From NCBI GenBank assembly GCA_047639415.1, contig JBLINP010000196.1, forward strand, positions 1-9,002: 9,002 bases of DNA, written 5' to 3'. Shown one piece after another: positions 1 to 6,346 of this stretch (its first letter is position 1; each line of letters opens with the position of its first letter). The notes beneath the pieces were generated by a model. That model worked only from the letters and a program-made list of their open reading frames with translations. It was not told the origin of the DNA and did not search any database. The position numbers were made by a program, and so were the translations under genes. Source of the DNA: OFTM34 sp047639415 (GTDB taxonomy: Bacteria > Planctomycetota > UBA1135 > GCA-002686595).

Positions 1-608
1 GCAAAGACACCTTCCCGAGCCAGGCCGTCGTCATCACGACCGCAGCACGGCGCATGATCGAATTGTCAAAGGGAGGCGAAAAGGTGAAGCACATCGTGGT
101 ACACGGTTCCCCCGACCCCACTTTGCACCCCGATTTCAGGGCAATTAGTGAGAACTTGCGAGAACTTACTAACAAGTGGTTTCCGCGCGCCAAGCTCACT
201 TTGCTTTCTGATGCACGTCATCTCGATCAAACTGAGGTCCGAATTTCCCTCGGCTCGTACCACAAGCCGAGCATGCGGCTCGATGCGGGGAATCAAAAGA
301 CCTATAAAAGCCTATCAGGTGCCAAGGCTTCTGAATTCAAAGACGTCGTCAATCGATTGATAAAGCTGGAGATGGAGCGCCTGCTCCTTCACACCCGTTT
401 CGTCAAAGGCAGCGTGGACAACACGACCGATTCCGAGCTCAAGGGCTGGTTGAAGTACGTCGTCGACATCCGTCCCGCCGCCGTCCAGATCTTCACGGTT
501 TCCAAAGCTGAAACGACCGCGAATCTCAAGCCCGTCACCAAGGCGCGCCTCGAAAAGATCGCCGCGGAAGTTGCCGAGCTTGGAATCACCTGCGAAGTGG
601 TCATCTGA
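1..608 (+). CDS. Radical SAM protein, C-terminal part (partial at left edge)
   Basis: The frame is open from base 3 to a TGA at 606-608, giving 201 visible residues, so the N-terminus with the expected CxxxCxxC iron-sulfur cluster motif lies outside the window. The visible start has GSPDPTLHPDF (about nt 105-137), which corresponds to the G-(G/D)-EPTLHP strand-loop of radical SAM barrels of the COG0731 type. Further on come LDAGNQKTYKSLSG (about nt 276-317), like the conserved LDA-x-n-x-x-f segment of these proteins, and RPAAVQIFTVSK, like the 'kPd-vqi-t' strand near the end of the barrel. The C-terminus LGITCEVVI also fits. I infer a SAM-cleaving [4Fe-4S] enzyme. The substrate cannot be told; relatives include wyosine-type tRNA modifiers, and many are uncharacterised. 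The ABC ATPase starts 16 bp after the stop, so the two could share a transcript. The glutamate usual in EPTLHP is aspartate here (DPTLHP). Confidence 0.72.
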   Translation, partial: KDTFPSQAVVITTAARRMIELSKGGEKVKHIVVHGSPDPTLHPDFRAISENLRELTNKWFPRAKLTLLSDARHLDQTEVRISLGSYHKPSMRLDAGNQKTYKSLSGAKASEFKDVVNRLIKLEMERLLLHTRFVKGSVDNTTDSELKGWLKYVVDIRPAAVQIFTVSKAETTANLKPVTKARLEKIAAEVAELGITCEVVI

Positions 609-624
609 TTCTAGGACCGGCGAA

Positions 625-1395
625 ATGACCCTCGCCCGATTTTCCGCCGTATCGAAATCCTACGGCGAGGTGAACGCCCTCTCCGATTTTGAAGTCGAAA
701 TCGAGGAGGGACAGGTTTTTGGGCTTTTAGGGCCCAATGGAGCGGGTAAGACCACCGCTGTTCGCATCCTTTGCGGACTGCTCGAGCCCAACTCAGGCTA
801 CGCTGAGATTGACGGGATTCGCGTCGATCGCGACCCCATCGGTGCCAGGCGACGACTGGGCTACGTTCCCGATGGCGCGCCGTTGTACGCGAACTTGACC
901 CCGCGCCAGCACCTGCGACTCGTCGGTCGACTGCATCAGGTCGACGACAGCTTGCTCGAAGCGGAGGCGTCTCGCCTGCTCGAGGCGTTCGGCTTAGGCG
1001 ACCGCTCCGATGATCCGATCGGTGGCTTTTCCCACGGCATGCGGCAGAAAACCGCTTTGGCCTGTGCTCTGCTGCCCCGCCCGAAGTTGCTGGTTCTCGA
1101 CGAGCCGCTCACTGGCCTAGACGCCCCCACCGCCGCGACCGTCAAGGAGATCCTCCGAGCTTGGGCCGACCGGGGAGGAGCTGTCTTGTATACATCGCAC
1201 CTCTTGGACGTGGTGGAGCGCGTTTGCGACCGCATGGCGATCATCCAGAACGGAAAACTGGCTGCGATCGGCGACATGGATGAATTGCGGCAGCAATCCG
1301 CCACGCAAGGCTCTCTTGAGCAGGTATTCCAGCAGTTAACAGGAAGTGAAGACCCAGTTGCTGCCGCTCGTCGAATTATCGGTCCGCCGAAATAA
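625..1395 (+). CDS. ABC transporter ATP-binding protein (ABC-2/exporter type)
   Basis: This is a 256-residue cytoplasmic nucleotide-binding subunit that would hydrolyse ATP to power a membrane permease. All core motifs are present: Walker A GPNGAGKTT (residues 36-44), signature FSHGMRQK (135-142), Walker B LLVLDEP (155-161), D-loop GLD (164-166) and the switch histidine in YTSH (H192). The segment GYVPDGAPLYANLT after Walker A has aspartate at the Q-loop position, as many COG1131-type exporters carry D or E there. The ATG at 625 is chosen because AGGA lies at 613-616, 8 nt upstream, and the protein then begins just before the first beta strand. An upstream TTG at 571 would add 18 residues inside the radical SAM gene and is unlikely. 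No permease gene is adjacent; the likely partner is at 4196-5635. The substrate is unknown. Confidence 0.93.
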   Translation: MTLARFSAVSKSYGEVNALSDFEVEIEEGQVFGLLGPNGAGKTTAVRILCGLLEPNSGYAEIDGIRVDRDPIGARRRLGYVPDGAPLYANLTPRQHLRLVGRLHQVDDSLLEAEASRLLEAFGLGDRSDDPIGGFSHGMRQKTALACALLPRPKLLVLDEPLTGLDAPTAATVKEILRAWADRGGAVLYTSHLLDVVERVCDRMAIIQNGKLAAIGDMDELRQQSATQGSLEQVFQQLTGSEDPVAAARRIIGPPK

Positions 1396-1405
1396 CGCCC
1401 AATTC

Positions 1406-1418
1406 AGGGCTCAGCCCT
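1406..1418. terminator. Short perfect hairpin at a convergent junction
   Basis: AGGGCT-C-AGCCCT is a perfect 6-bp inverted repeat (realistically a 4-bp stem with a 5-nt loop) in the 21-bp gap between the ABC ATPase stop (1393-1395) and the thioesterase stop (1417-1419). There is no T-run on either side, so it is at best a weak bidirectional terminator or 3'-end stabiliser. The symmetry is seen; the function is inferred. Confidence 0.3.
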
Positions 1419-1836
1419 ACTCGGCGCCGTAGTCATAGCCGTCGCAAGTCCGCAGGACCGGTGTTGGCTTCGAGTTTTCGTCCACGGCGACAAAGGTTGC
1501 GCAGGCAACCGTCACCGAGATGTGCTCATCCGACCCGAAACGGCGCTGCGCCCATACATCGATCTTTACCTGAATCGAGGTTCGGCCCACTTTTTCCGTA
1601 AACGTGTAGAACGACACTAAATCGCCTACATTTACGGGCTCTTTAAAGTCAATTTTGTCCATCGCGACGGTTACGACCGGGCCGGGATGGTGCTTATGCG
1701 CCTCGATCGCGGCCGCCAAGTCGATCTCTGACAGGATCACTCCACCAAAAATGGTCCCTCCGGCATTGGTATCGCGTGGCATCATGACGCGTCGAATCGA
1801 GGGGATCTGGCCTTCGGGGAAAGGGTGCGAATTCAT
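1417..1836 (-). CDS. Acyl-CoA thioesterase, YciA/BACH hotdog family
   Basis: This 139-residue single-hotdog protein would hydrolyse acyl-CoA to free acid and CoA in the cytoplasm. The family pattern is clear: MMPRDTNAGGTIFGGVILSE (residues 18-37), with N24 and D39 in the positions of the catalytic Asn and Asp of YciA/BACH enzymes, followed by VTVAMDKIDFKEPVNVGDLV (55-74) and the strand VGRTSIQVKIDVWAQ (83-97). The length matches single-domain YciA relatives, which act as oligomers. The ATG at 1836-1834 overlaps the TGA of the upstream hydrolase gene as ATGA, so it is probably translated by coupling; only a weak GGA precedes it. It is the last gene of a two-gene minus-strand run and converges on the ABC ATPase gene. 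Chain-length preference cannot be read from the sequence. Confidence 0.92.
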   Translation of the reverse strand: MNSHPFPEGQIPSIRRVMMPRDTNAGGTIFGGVILSEIDLAAAIEAHKHHPGPVVTVAMDKIDFKEPVNVGDLVSFYTFTEKVGRTSIQVKIDVWAQRRFGSDEHISVTVACATFVAVDENSKPTPVLRTCDGYDYGAE

Positions 1837-2459
1837 AGCAGTTCCATGGCGGTAGTCGCGTATTTCTCGACGCAGGCTTCCATTAGCGGGCTCTTCCCGC
1901 GAAAGAGGTGATCGGCACCTTCGATTTGGTGAATTTCCACGTGATTGCCGAGATCGGGGAATAGCTCAGTTAGATCCGAACGGGTCCCAAATTCATCTGA
2001 ACCGGCCATCAAGATCAGAGTAGGTTGCTTAACTTCGCTCAAATGGGGCAAAGAGTAGGCGCGCACGGGCAAAGCGACACAAATCAGCCTCTGGATGCGC
2101 TCTTGCTTCAGCGAAAGCGCCAGTGCCGTCCGTGATCCAAAGGAAAAACCCGCTGCCCAGAGGGGCACGTCCGGGTATTCCGCTTCAAGCCAATCCAGGC
2201 AGGCGCTCATATCCATTTCTTCGGCCCCGTTCCCGTCGTGAGCGCCTTCGCTGCCTTCCACCCCACGGAAATTGAATCGCAGAGTAGCTAGGCCGGCGGA
2301 TCGAAGCGCTCGGGCCGTTCGGTAGACCACCGTGTTGCGCATGGTCCCTCCGTGAAGGGGATGGGGATGCCCCACGACGGCCGCTCCTCGAATTTGCCCA
2401 TCCGGCAACTCAAGCCAAGCTTCCAACTTGCCCACCGGTCCCGAGATTTCGAACTTCAC
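1833..2459 (-). CDS. Alpha/beta hydrolase, COG2945 type
   Basis: This is a small cytoplasmic serine hydrolase of about 208 residues, the usual COG2945 size. Numbered from the GTG start, it shows HPHPLHGGTMRN (31-42), the FNFRGV-GSEG segment (62-72), the nucleophile elbow GFSFGS (104-109, Ser106), an acid in AGSDEFG (Asp155) and the catalytic histidine in GADHLFRG (His184). Together these make a full Ser-Asp-His triad. The start is uncertain. The conserved part begins at VKFEISGPVGKLEA, which favours the GTG at 2459-2457. An ATG at 2546 would add 29 residues (MPKPSTRMPG...) of unusual codon choice (AGA, CTA, GGA) that look non-coding in this frame. Neither start has a good Shine-Dalgarno sequence. 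Its stop overlaps the start of the thioesterase by 4 nt, indicating an operon. The substrate is unknown; an ester or acyl compound is likely. Confidence 0.9.
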   Translation of the reverse strand: MKFEISGPVGKLEAWLELPDGQIRGAAVVGHPHPLHGGTMRNTVVYRTARALRSAGLATLRFNFRGVEGSEGAHDGNGAEEMDMSACLDWLEAEYPDVPLWAAGFSFGSRTALALSLKQERIQRLICVALPVRAYSLPHLSEVKQPTLILMAGSDEFGTRSDLTELFPDLGNHVEIHQIEGADHLFRGKSPLMEACVEKYATTAMELL

Positions 2460-2767
2460 GGCCGGGAGTGTATCTCTGCTGGCTCCAAATCCAGCGCCTA
2501 GTCTCCCTTTTGAACTGCCTGGCATCCGTGTTGATGGCTTGGGCATAAGGGATTACGACCAGAAGACTTAGGGCCAGCCGATCGGGATGCAGGGCCTCGT
2601 CGCGCACGTCCGGGCCTAAACCAAAGCGATAACTCGGGTTAGCTCGGGCGATCAACACGGCTACCAGGCAGTCCAGATCCGCTATTCTCGATACAGTCTT
2701 CCCACGCGTTCCTCCCGAACCGACCATCGCCTGTACCTGCAAGGCTCCCGCCTCCCTATCACCTCGC
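2460..2767. other. Divergent intergenic spacer (about 308 bp)
   Basis: This spacer lies between the hydrolase start (minus) and the DUF1570 gene start (plus) and should hold promoters for both directions. I found no convincing -35/-10 pair on either strand and no structured RNA. A minus-strand open frame runs from a TTG at 2742 (GGAGG 8 nt upstream) or an ATG at 2727 down to a stop at 2410. It encodes about 105-110 residues with fairly coding-like codons, but the product is not recognisable (contains RFGLGPDVRDEALHPDR). It is treated as a possible small gene in the findings, not as an annotated CDS. Confidence 0.4.
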
Positions 2768-4018
2768 ATGCTCCAACTGCTCAAGCCCGTCCAAATTGGA
2801 CTCGCATCCTGCGCGCTCCTTTCCCCCTTCACGGTGGTTTCGGGCAATGGCGAGGAACCGGACTCCGTCATGCTCAAGAACGGTGGAGAGAAAACGGGGC
2901 GAATCATATTCGAGGACGAGGAGCACCTGGTTTTGCGGCAAGGATCGCACGAACTCGAAATCGATCGAGCCAAGATTGAGTCCGTTGAGAGCTTGGAGCG
3001 CAGCCTCGCTTACCTGCTCAAGCATCACCTTGTCGTCAAAGACAGCGACGTTCGTTCGCTCGCCGATTCCTCCAAGCTCGCCAAGGAACGCGGGCTGCCT
3101 GGAATCGCCGACCTGTTCAACCTCATGGTCCTACTCGCCGACCCCGAGAACGAGAAGGCCCACGAAGCGCTCGGGCATCGGCGACGATCCCGCGAATGGA
3201 CGGCTCAACTCGATGGCAAATGGTATCTGTGGCGCGAGCTCATCGAACTGCGTCGCGATTGGAACTACGCCTGGCAGTTCGAAACGGCCCATTATTCGCT
3301 CCGCACGAACCTGCCGTTGAAAGAAGCCATCCAGTCGCTCCTCGATTTAGAAAGCTACTACCTCTTCTTTCACGAGACGCTCGGCTCGCCCATCGGAATG
3401 CGCGGCGTGGCCAAACCTCTCAAGGTCAATATTTTCGGCGACGAGAAGTCCTATGTGCAGCTCGGCGACAATCGACCGGGCTGGTACGACACCAACTCAC
3501 GCACGGTCAACGTCAACGGCACCAACCCTTACCGCCGGCTATCGTTCATGCACGAAGCCACCCACCAATTGTTCGAGGTAGAGAGCAATGGACTCCTGGG
3601 TGCGAATTCGCGAGCTCCTGCTTGGCTCGGCGAGGGCATGGCGGAATACCTCGCCAATTCAGCCGAGGGAGCGCCGGGACGAGCTCGATTCAGCGCCGGC
3701 CGATTCGCGAACGGTCACCTCTACAATCATTCGAAAGCGAATAAGCCCGAATCGCTCGACGAGATCCTCTCGCTCAGTGTGGCGGACTTCCTATCTTCGA
3801 AACCCGCTCCGTTGCGATATGCCCAGTCGTACACCTTGGTGCTTTATTGCATGCACGGCGAAGGCGAACGGTATCGAGCGGACTTTATCGAGTTCTGCCA
3901 GCGGGCGATCGAAGGCAAGGGCTCACCCACAAATTTCAAAAAGCTAGTCACCAAGAACTCGAAGGAATTCGAAAAGGGCTGGACCGCCTACGTTTCGAAC
4001 CTGACCGGCGGACGGTAG
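2768..4018 (+). CDS. Secreted DUF1570-type putative zinc metalloprotease
   Basis: This protein of 416 residues starts with MLQLLKPVQIGLASCALLSP, a short signal-like hydrophobic stretch. LASC (13-16) resembles a lipobox, so it may be a lipoprotein; cleavage after VVSG (23-26) is the alternative. Residues about 32-75 (VMLKNGGEKTGRIIFEDEEH...) look like a small beta-barrel 'LKNG-x-x-x-G' module common in planctomycete exported proteins. The DUF1570 core begins near FETAHYSLRTNLP (171-183). HEATH (262-266) is an HExxH zinc motif, and WLGEGMAEYL (286-295) supplies the likely third ligand Glu289, the gluzincin arrangement. The C-terminal QSYTLVLYC...W-x-x-YV helical region matches the family. I infer a peptidase or peptidase-like fold acting outside the cytoplasm; activity has not been established for most of the family. 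No clear SD precedes the ATG. The permease follows after 177 bp. Confidence 0.82.
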   Translation: MLQLLKPVQIGLASCALLSPFTVVSGNGEEPDSVMLKNGGEKTGRIIFEDEEHLVLRQGSHELEIDRAKIESVESLERSLAYLLKHHLVVKDSDVRSLADSSKLAKERGLPGIADLFNLMVLLADPENEKAHEALGHRRRSREWTAQLDGKWYLWRELIELRRDWNYAWQFETAHYSLRTNLPLKEAIQSLLDLESYYLFFHETLGSPIGMRGVAKPLKVNIFGDEKSYVQLGDNRPGWYDTNSRTVNVNGTNPYRRLSFMHEATHQLFEVESNGLLGANSRAPAWLGEGMAEYLANSAEGAPGRARFSAGRFANGHLYNHSKANKPESLDEILSLSVADFLSSKPAPLRYAQSYTLVLYCMHGEGERYRADFIEFCQRAIEGKGSPTNFKKLVTKNSKEFEKGWTAYVSNLTGGR

Positions 4019-4180
4019 CAGGCCGGCTTAGATCGGGCAGCAGCGAGACGGGACCAGCTTCGTCGCCGCGGGACTCGTCCGATCGACACAACGGCGGCAG
4101 TGAAGCCTTCGTCGGAGTAGGCCGTTTGGCGAGTAGCTTGATAATCGCGACTTGAAAGCACCGATGAGATAGCTTCGACT

Positions 4181-4196
4181 TGGTTGGTCCCAACCA
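4181..4196 (+). promoter_or_regulatory. Perfect 7-bp dyad abutting the permease start codon
   Basis: TGGTTGG-TC-CCAACCA is a perfect inverted repeat whose last base is the A of the permease ATG (4196). No Shine-Dalgarno sequence is present there. It could be an operator-like site or an RNA hairpin occluding the start codon. The symmetry is directly visible; the role is inferred. Confidence 0.35.
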
Positions 4197-5635
4197 TGTC
4201 ACGCACACTCGCCACGCTACGCTTCTTCCTCGCTTCGCACGGGAAGGTCGACCTACCCTTCGCGGCCCTGCTCATCCCGATTTCACTGAGCGGCGTCCTC
4301 GCGCTCATCATCCGGGACCAGGTGACGCCCTTCGCCTTCTCGGTGTGCGCTCTCTCACTCAGTGCCGCACTCGTCGCCATCCCTTTGCTGGGCGAACTGG
4401 GTTACTTGCTTCGCGCCGATCCGTCCTCCGAATGGATTGAAGCACAACCGATCAAGCCACGCGAACTTCGCGCAGCCCGAACGCTGCATCTCCTGATCAC
4501 ACTGTTCGGCTTGACCGCGCTGCCGCTCATCCCCGTCGCGCTACTGACACCCACCGCGATGGGCGCCTTCGCGAGCATACAGTTAATCATGGGAGCGCTG
4601 TGTCTTTCCGCGACGCTCGCCGCAATTTTACTGCTCATTCAAGCGCTCCTCGGCGGCCGCGCCGAATCGGTTTTCGTCCTCCTACAAACCGCAATCGTCG
4701 CTGGCGTCGTCCTGGGCTTGATCATCGGATTGCAGCACATCGCTAGCGTCGCCAAAGTCGCCAGTTTCGACTTCGACTCCTCGCTAGGCCTCTATCCACC
4801 GGCGTGGTTTGCAGCGTCGATCGGCGAGACACCAACCACACTACTACCCTACGCTCTAGGTGCGGGAGCACTTCTACTCTTGCTCGTACTTCCGCGTCCT
4901 TCGGTTCCAACGCGGCGTCGCACGATGAACATGATGGAGCGCCTGCTGAATCCGGTGCGCCAACTCGCCGCGCGTTTTTGGCTCACACCCGACGAGCGCG
5001 GCCCCTTCGATCTCATTTACGACGCCACTCCACGAGAACGCGAAGTCATCCTGCGCAGCTATCCGATGCTCGGCATCCCGCTCGCTTTCTTGCTTTCCGC
5101 ATCGATGGGTGAGGGTGGTCCGGAACGCGAAGGTCTGATGGCCCTCTTACTTTTCACGCCCGGCGTTTACTTGCCGATCTTACTCAGCCAAATCCCCGCC
5201 TCCGATTCGCACGCTGCGCGCTGGCTCGTGGACGGTGCTCCGATTTCAGAAGGGGCCTGGACGAACGGTGCGATCAAAGCCCTCTCCATCCGCTTTCTTT
5301 TACCGCTGTACGTATTGCTCGCGCTACTCGCCGCCTCATTCGTCAACATCGAATTCGCCGTCCGGATGGCGATCCCCGGAGCGCTCCTGTCCCTGCTCGT
5401 CCTTCGCAAGCTCTATCTAACTTGCGTTCCCGATCAGCCTCTGACGATTGCTCCCGACCAACTTCAAACTCGCCTCGATTGGGGCGGTACCATGATGGGA
5501 ATGGCCTTTGGGCTCACCATCGCGGCGGTACTCGCCAACCAATATCTATCCCTTCTCGGCTCTCTCGGCCTGGTTCTGTGCCTGGTTGGCCTGGAATGGT
5601 CCGGGGGGCGTGCCATCCGGCGTAGCTTGGGTTAA
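4196..5635 (+). CDS. ABC-2 type transporter permease (multi-spanning membrane protein)
   Basis: This 479-residue, very hydrophobic protein has roughly 11-12 potential membrane segments, for example around residues 21-39, 45-66, 97-117, 125-152, 158-181, 216-233, 289-303, 314-330, 364-382, 387-403 and 431-468. GLYPPAWFAAS (198-208) is the extracytoplasmic PPAWFA motif seen in exporter permeases that pair with COG1131-type ATPases, and SDSHAARWLVDGAP (336-349) is a second recurrent segment of that group. The cytoplasmic loop 238-285 is rich in charge (RRRTMNMMERL, TPDERGPFD). The ATG at 4196 is chosen over a TTG at 4184 because the TTG sits inside the dyad described above; neither has an SD. 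The nearest ATPase gene is 625-1395, about 2.8 kb upstream on the same strand. The substrate is unknown. The next gene follows after 51 bp. Confidence 0.8.
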   Translation: MSRTLATLRFFLASHGKVDLPFAALLIPISLSGVLALIIRDQVTPFAFSVCALSLSAALVAIPLLGELGYLLRADPSSEWIEAQPIKPRELRAARTLHLLITLFGLTALPLIPVALLTPTAMGAFASIQLIMGALCLSATLAAILLLIQALLGGRAESVFVLLQTAIVAGVVLGLIIGLQHIASVAKVASFDFDSSLGLYPPAWFAASIGETPTTLLPYALGAGALLLLLVLPRPSVPTRRRTMNMMERLLNPVRQLAARFWLTPDERGPFDLIYDATPREREVILRSYPMLGIPLAFLLSASMGEGGPEREGLMALLLFTPGVYLPILLSQIPASDSHAARWLVDGAPISEGAWTNGAIKALSIRFLLPLYVLLALLAASFVNIEFAVRMAIPGALLSLLVLRKLYLTCVPDQPLTIAPDQLQTRLDWGGTMMGMAFGLTIAAVLANQYLSLLGSLGLVLCLVGLEWSGGRAIRRSLG

Positions 5636-5686
5636 GCTCCGCAACCAACGACTATTACCAATTATGGCGAGTAGCTCGACAACGAC

Positions 5687-6286
5687 ATGACAACAGCAGC
5701 AAAGCCAACGGATGCAAATTCCTCGAGTAAGAGCGGTGACAGCGTGACCGAGTTTATGCCGAACCGGTACAAGCACCGACAAGCCGTGGGAATCGCTTTC
5801 GGCGTGCTCATTGTTTGGCTTTCCGAACCGATGCAGCAATGGATTAGCACCGGCGCAATCTTTGCCATCTTGGGCATGATCGTTCGCATGTGGGCCTCGG
5901 GTCATGTGAAGAAGAATCAAATCTTGGCCATGACGGGTCCTTACGCGTACGTACGCCACCCGCTATACGTCGGCAATCACTTGATCGCCATCGGACTGTG
6001 CTTGGCATCTGGATTGTGGTGGAGCGTCCCCGCCTACATCGTCATTTGCTTCTTCTTCTATCCGCACACCATTCGTCACGAAGACACGAGCCTGCTGCGC
6101 ATGTTCCCCGACCAGTGGCCCGCTTGGCGCGAAAGAACGCACGCGTTGATTCCGCGACTCAACGCGAACCCTGGTGAAGACAAGGGCGAATGGTCCTTCA
6201 AGCAAAGCATGGTGGCGAATGGCGAACCGCTGTATGTCATCGCAATCACTTGGGGCCTCTACGAGATGTGGTCCCGGACTGTGTAG
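5687..6286 (+). CDS. Membrane methyltransferase of the isoprenylcysteine (ICMT)/PEMT family
   Basis: This 199-residue integral membrane protein would use SAM to methylate a lipid or lipid-linked substrate at the inner membrane. GPYAYVRHPLYVG (84-96) is the family's G-P-Y-x-x-x-R-H-P-x-Y-x-G SAM-binding signature. RHEDTSLLRMF (130-140) followed by WPAWRERTHALIPR (144-157) is the R-x-E-E/D ... Y/W-x-x-Y/W-x-x-x ... P-R tail motif. Hydrophobic stretches lie at 33-46, 52-70, about 97-125 and 182-194. The first 25 residues are polar and probably disordered, so the ATG at 5756 (residue 24, MPNRYKHRQ) is an alternative start; neither start has a visible SD. It lies 51 bp after the permease and 60 bp before the kinase gene, so the three may be co-transcribed. 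Bacterial relatives rarely act on prenylated proteins, and the substrate here is unknown. Confidence 0.85.
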   Translation: MTTAAKPTDANSSSKSGDSVTEFMPNRYKHRQAVGIAFGVLIVWLSEPMQQWISTGAIFAILGMIVRMWASGHVKKNQILAMTGPYAYVRHPLYVGNHLIAIGLCLASGLWWSVPAYIVICFFFYPHTIRHEDTSLLRMFPDQWPAWRERTHALIPRLNANPGEDKGEWSFKQSMVANGEPLYVIAITWGLYEMWSRTV

Positions 6287-6334
6287 AGCCGCTGATTCCG
6301 TTCGAGCGTGTTTTCGGCGCTCAATTTCGGATTT

Positions 6335-6340
6335 GAGGGA
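6335..6340 (+). promoter_or_regulatory. Ribosome binding site deciding the kinase start
   Basis: GAGGGA ends 6 nt before the ATG at 6347. It supports that start over the in-frame GTG at 6308, which has no SD and would add 13 residues. Confidence 0.6.
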
Positions 6341-6346
6341 CAATCT

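Noticed and set aside
571..624. Longer ABC ATPase starting at TTG 571
   Set aside because: The extension lies within the radical SAM reading frame and lacks an SD; ATG 625 has AGGA at a suitable distance and matches the usual domain start.
700..890. Missing Q-loop glutamine in the ABC ATPase (YVPD)
   Set aside because: Aspartate or glutamate at this position is common in COG1131-type exporter ATPases, and all other motifs are intact, so this is not a sign of a dead enzyme.
2460..2973. The full-length 187-residue minus-strand frame up to 2973
   Set aside because: Its first part is antisense to the well-supported DUF1570 coding sequence and reads as serine/arginine-rich noise; only the lower part (2410-2742) was kept as a tentative lead.
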